A stretch of DNA of 64,000 nt from RGIG8244 sp045639325 (GTDB lineage: Bacteria; Verrucomicrobiota; Lentisphaeria; Victivallales; UBA1829), in assembly GCA_045639325.1 (NCBI GenBank), contig JAZUCU010000055.1:6423-70422 (forward strand), read 5' to 3'. Both the position numbers and the translations under genes were made by a program. This document shows, in pieces, positions 61,682 through 64,000 of this stretch (position 1 is its first letter; the number at the start of each line of letters is the position of its first letter). The notes below the pieces were generated by a model that made no database searches, had not been told where the DNA came from, and saw nothing but the letters and a program-made list of their open reading frames with translations.

Positions 61682-62410
61682 TCAAGGCATTGTAGGGTTG
61701 GCAGAGTTGGAATAGTTGTAGGGCAGAATGGTCTGGTTTGCAGTGACACCGGCTCCGATGCCATAAAATCTGCCATTGCCGGTGATGACGTTGCCGCCGA
61801 CGGAAACCATGTTTGCTTTGTTTTTGCTGGCTGCGAAAACATCCTGTGTTGTACCGTTTGAATTGCCATAGATAGGAGTTCCACTGCCATGACGGAGTGC
61901 AATGTTGGACCATCCGCCGGTAATCAGGTATACATCTGTTTTTTCTATTTCGCCGAACATGATTCTCTGTGAGGGGAATTTAATCTGACTTCTGGAATAT
62001 TCCTTGTTGTTCCAACCGGCTACGGCAACCAGGAATTCGCTGTAACCATAACTGGGATTGATTTCATTCATTTCGCCGAACTTTTTCAACTGGTACAACG
62101 GGCACATGAAAATTTTGGATTTGATTTTACGCCAGACATTACCTTCCATCTGTTGTCCGGTAACGTAGGGATACATCAAGTATACCCAGGAATATTTATT
62201 GGTTTCGAGATATAACGGGAAACGGTCATTGTTGTCGGTGGTATAGCCATGCCCGGCGATTCCGAACTGCTTGAGATTGTTGATACATTGGGTGTTGTGC
62301 CCCTGGGCTTTCACGCTTCCGAGAGCGGGCAGAAGCATTGCGGCGAGAATAGCGATGATGGCGATCACGACCAGCAATTCGATGAGAGTGAAGCGGAGTT
62401 GCTTTTTCAT
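61682..62410 (-). CDS. Pseudopilin heading the DUF4838 unit
   Basis: A 242-residue protein starting MKKQLR then FTLIELLVVIAIIAILAAM and continuing LPALGSVKAQGHNTQCINNLKQFGIAGHGY. Mature position 5 is Glu; the residue before cleavage is Arg. The C-terminal part contains SNIALRHGSG and KANMVSVGGNVI, closely parallel in order to the protein at 4565-5287 (DIALRHP and ANMLAVSGNV). The ATG at 62410 has AAAGGA about 10 nt upstream; 14 further codons are open upstream without a signal. It begins a three-gene transcript with the DUF4838 and beta-helix genes and has a consensus promoter. Confidence 0.88.
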   Translation of the reverse strand: MKKQLRFTLIELLVVIAIIAILAAMLLPALGSVKAQGHNTQCINNLKQFGIAGHGYTTDNNDRFPLYLETNKYSWVYLMYPYVTGQQMEGNVWRKIKSKIFMCPLYQLKKFGEMNEINPSYGYSEFLVAVAGWNNKEYSRSQIKFPSQRIMFGEIEKTDVYLITGGWSNIALRHGSGTPIYGNSNGTTQDVFAASKNKANMVSVGGNVITGNGRFYGIGAGVTANQTILPYNYSNSANPTMP

Positions 62411-62466
62411 ACGTTCATTTTCCTTTATATTTGTGATTATCATTACTTTCAAAGCATTTTACTGTA

Positions 62467-62495
62467 ATTATAATACATTAGCATTGATTTGTCAA
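62467..62495 (-). promoter_or_regulatory. Consensus sigma-70 promoter of the pseudopilin-DUF4838 unit
   Basis: TTGACA (62490-62495) and TATAAT (62467-62472) on the minus strand with exactly 17 bp between them, the best match to consensus in the window. Transcription should begin about 50 bp before the pseudopilin ATG. Confidence 0.85.
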
Positions 62496-62660
62496 GATGT
62501 TTTTTCAAAAAAGGCAGGAAATTAGCCGTTTTTTTTGCTGTTATTTTATACTTCCTTTTTGTATAAAGCAATTCCCTTCTCTGTATTTTTCCAATCTGCT
62601 ATTTGCTTTATTTGTTTTTTATGCTATTTTACATCAAAGGTCAAGGTATGGTGGATAATT

Positions 62661-63692
62661 ATGAACAGTGAACTTGAAAAATGGAATAACAACTTGTATG
62701 GAGCGATCCGTCAAGTATTGGAAGCCGCGCGGAAAAGTGCTTATAAAGCAGTAAATTTCGCCATGGTGCAAGCTTATTGGCAAATTGGCAGACTTATCGT
62801 TGAAGATGAACAGAACGGTGAAAATCGGGCTGAATATGGCAAGAGAGTTCTTGAAGAATTGGCAAAGCGTTTGACAGCTGATTTCGGCAAGGGATTTGAT
62901 GCAAGTAATCTTCGATATATGAGACTTTTTTATAAGGCATTTACAAATTGTGACGCACTGCGTCACGAATTGAGTTGGACTCATTATCGTTTGTTGTTAA
63001 GAGTTGAAAATCAAGATGCCCGCAACTGGTATATGAAGGAAGCCGCTGCCGAAAACTGGTCAAGTCGCCAGCTTGAACGGCAGATTTCTGTTCTGTATTA
63101 TGACCGGATGCTTCTGTCTGCGAATAAGCAGTCAACCAAGGCGGATGCAAATGAAAATATGGCTCTTGCCAAATTGGAACCGGAAAGCTTTATTCGTAAT
63201 CCATACGTTCTGGAATTTCTTAATTTGAAAGATTATCCCAATCTGCACGAGAAAGATATTGAGGAGAGCCTTATCAACAATTTGCAGTCTTTTCTGCTTG
63301 AACTAGGTAAAGGATTCTGTTTTGTTGCCCGTCAGAAACGTATTCGCTTTAATGAACAGGATTTTTATGTTGACCTTGTTTTTTACAATTGCATTTTGAA
63401 GTGTTATGTTTTGATTGATTTGAAACTGGGTGAATTGACTTATCAGGACATTGGGCAGATGGATGGCTATATTCGCTTGTATGAGGAACAATATCGCAAA
63501 GAGGATGACAACCCCACATTAGGCATTGTTTTATGTTCTAATCGCAATGAAGCAATTGTCAAATACTCTGTTCTTAATGAAAGTCGCCAGCTTTTTGCTT
63601 CGAAATATTTGCTCTATTTGCCAACGGAAGACGAGTTGAAAAAAGAAATCGAGCGGGAACGTAAACTTCTGGATGAAGCAAGCGCAAAATAA
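62661..63692 (+). CDS. YhcG/DUF1016-family PD-(D/E)XK nuclease
   Basis: A 343-residue protein. The N-terminal domain (residues 1-160) has AYWQIGRLIVEDEQ, GKRVLEELAKRLTADFGKGF and LSWTHYRLLLRVEN, typical of DUF1016. The C-terminal PD-(D/E)XK core has FYVDLVFYN near 233-241, LIDLKLGEL near 250-258 and IGQMDGYIRLY. The acid before the active-site Lys is Asp here; Glu is common in the family. Such proteins are often linked to restriction-modification, toxin or phage loci. It is AT-rich compared with its neighbours. A GGTGG sequence lies 8-9 nt before the ATG, and it stands between two pseudopilin genes. The cellular role is not known. Confidence 0.86.
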   Translation: MNSELEKWNNNLYGAIRQVLEAARKSAYKAVNFAMVQAYWQIGRLIVEDEQNGENRAEYGKRVLEELAKRLTADFGKGFDASNLRYMRLFYKAFTNCDALRHELSWTHYRLLLRVENQDARNWYMKEAAAENWSSRQLERQISVLYYDRMLLSANKQSTKADANENMALAKLEPESFIRNPYVLEFLNLKDYPNLHEKDIEESLINNLQSFLLELGKGFCFVARQKRIRFNEQDFYVDLVFYNCILKCYVLIDLKLGELTYQDIGQMDGYIRLYEEQYRKEDDNPTLGIVLCSNRNEAIVKYSVLNESRQLFASKYLLYLPTEDELKKEIERERKLLDEASAK

Positions 63693-63805
63693 ACATCGAA
63701 TAAATAAATCGCCACATTTATAGCAAATCGTATGGAGATGAATGATCCTGATGTGGCTGTGATTTCATTATAATATAAATTACAGGATTTTAACTTGCGG
63801 ATATA

Positions 63806-63833
63806 TTGCTTTTTCGGAAATATGTGCTATAAT
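63806..63833 (+). promoter_or_regulatory. Promoter of the broken pseudopilin gene
   Basis: TTGCTT (63806-63811) and TATAAT (63828-63833), 16 bp apart, with TGTGC before the -10 box. Nearly every base from the -35 to the -10 matches the promoter at 39059-39086. Confidence 0.75.
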
Positions 63834-63878
63834 ATTTTATATGTGGTTTGAACTGAACAAAAATAAAGGATCATTTCA

Positions 63879-63986
63879 ATGATGAAAAATGAAAAATTGC
63901 ATTTTACCCTTATTGAATTGCTGGTGAGTGCTACTTGTTAAATAGGGGTTTTGCCGTTGTATTACCTCAAAAACAACTGGCTTTAA
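63879..63986 (+). pseudogene. Broken pseudopilin gene, interrupted after FTLIELLV (right end cut by window)
   Basis: An ATG at 63879 with AAAGGA 8 nt upstream opens MMKNEKLH then FTLIELLV, the prepilin motif, but the next codons give SATC and a TAA at 63939-63941 instead of VIAIIAILA. Past the stop the same frame reads IGVLPLYYLKNNWL and a second stop at 63984-63986. The hydrophobic helix is absent. So the gene either has been cut by a foreign segment joined after the GTG codon or is a decayed copy. The conserved promoter is kept. The continuation lies outside the window, so I cannot say whether a second FTLIELLVV follows. Confidence 0.72.
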
Positions 63987-64000
63987 TATAGCATATTTTC

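Noticed and set aside
1..64000. CRISPR array, rRNA operon, prophage or complete insertion sequence
   Set aside because: I saw no regularly spaced repeats, no rRNA-like sequence, no phage structural genes and no transposase or integrase on either strand.

Overview
The window looks like chromosomal DNA of a Gram-negative, polysaccharide-degrading bacterium of the PVC group, most likely a Lentisphaerota (Victivallis-like) gut or environmental species. This is inferred from three things. Several short pseudopilins with an FTLIELLVVIAII N-terminus sit next to large secreted glycosidase-like genes. Lipopolysaccharide genes (gmhA, waaA) are present. Families typical of that group occur (DUF4838, GHL6, parallel beta-helix, GH29, GH4). 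I could not run a search, so the phylum is an inference.

Layout. 1-4112 (minus): 5-formyl-THF cyclo-ligase, RNase Y, an HD hydrolase, an oligopeptide ABC ATPase and the start of an M29 aminopeptidase. 4565-11683: a pseudopilin facing away from a four-gene plus-strand operon (secreted GH-like protein, M20 hydrolase, GH29 fucosidase, phosphodiesterase). 11771-15433: an M16 protease and, divergent from it, an orphan DNA methyltransferase. 15465-24995 (minus): a five-gene catabolic operon (GHL6 glycosidase, LacI regulator, heparinase-like lyase, pseudopilin, 1263-aa LamG/GH-like protein) with a clear LacI-type operator at its promoter, and a GH4 glycosidase divergent from it. 26741-30201 (minus): waaA, cdsA, uppS, gmhA. 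30430-33865 (plus): dnaN, recF, thiI. 33868-34342: an AT-rich insertion bounded by a 19-bp direct repeat that carries only the tail of an AlbA_2/AAA_4-type protein. 34325-38915 (minus): thioesterase, MBL hydrolase, tRNA-Met, NhaC antiporter, Gfo/Idh/MocA oxidoreductase. 39139-42347 (plus): a pseudopilin and a secreted GH-like protein. 42414-49889 (minus): DMT transporter, SDR, DUF2062 and three ion transporters. 50724-57508 (plus): nadB, pcnB, DUF815 ATPase, tadA, RNase II-like. 57518-62410 (minus): pseudopilin, DUF4838 protein, beta-helix protein. 62661-end (plus): a YhcG-type PDDEXK gene and a broken pseudopilin cut by the window edge.

The strongest theme is repeated pairing of one pseudopilin gene with one or more glycan-degrading genes, mostly as one transcription unit. 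Four intact pseudopilins and one broken one lie in 64 kb, and no other secretion-apparatus gene is present. The catabolic genes fit import and breakdown of host or algal glycans: secreted lyases and glycosidases outside, GH29, GH4 and M20 enzymes apparently inside, with LacI control. The housekeeping operons are compact, with 4-bp overlaps.

The items most worth a second look are: the broken pseudopilin at the right end, which reads into a foreign segment right after its FTLIELLV motif; the pseudopilin-glycosidase modules and their unusual residue before the cleavage site; and the 19-bp-flanked remnant between thiI and the thioesterase gene.
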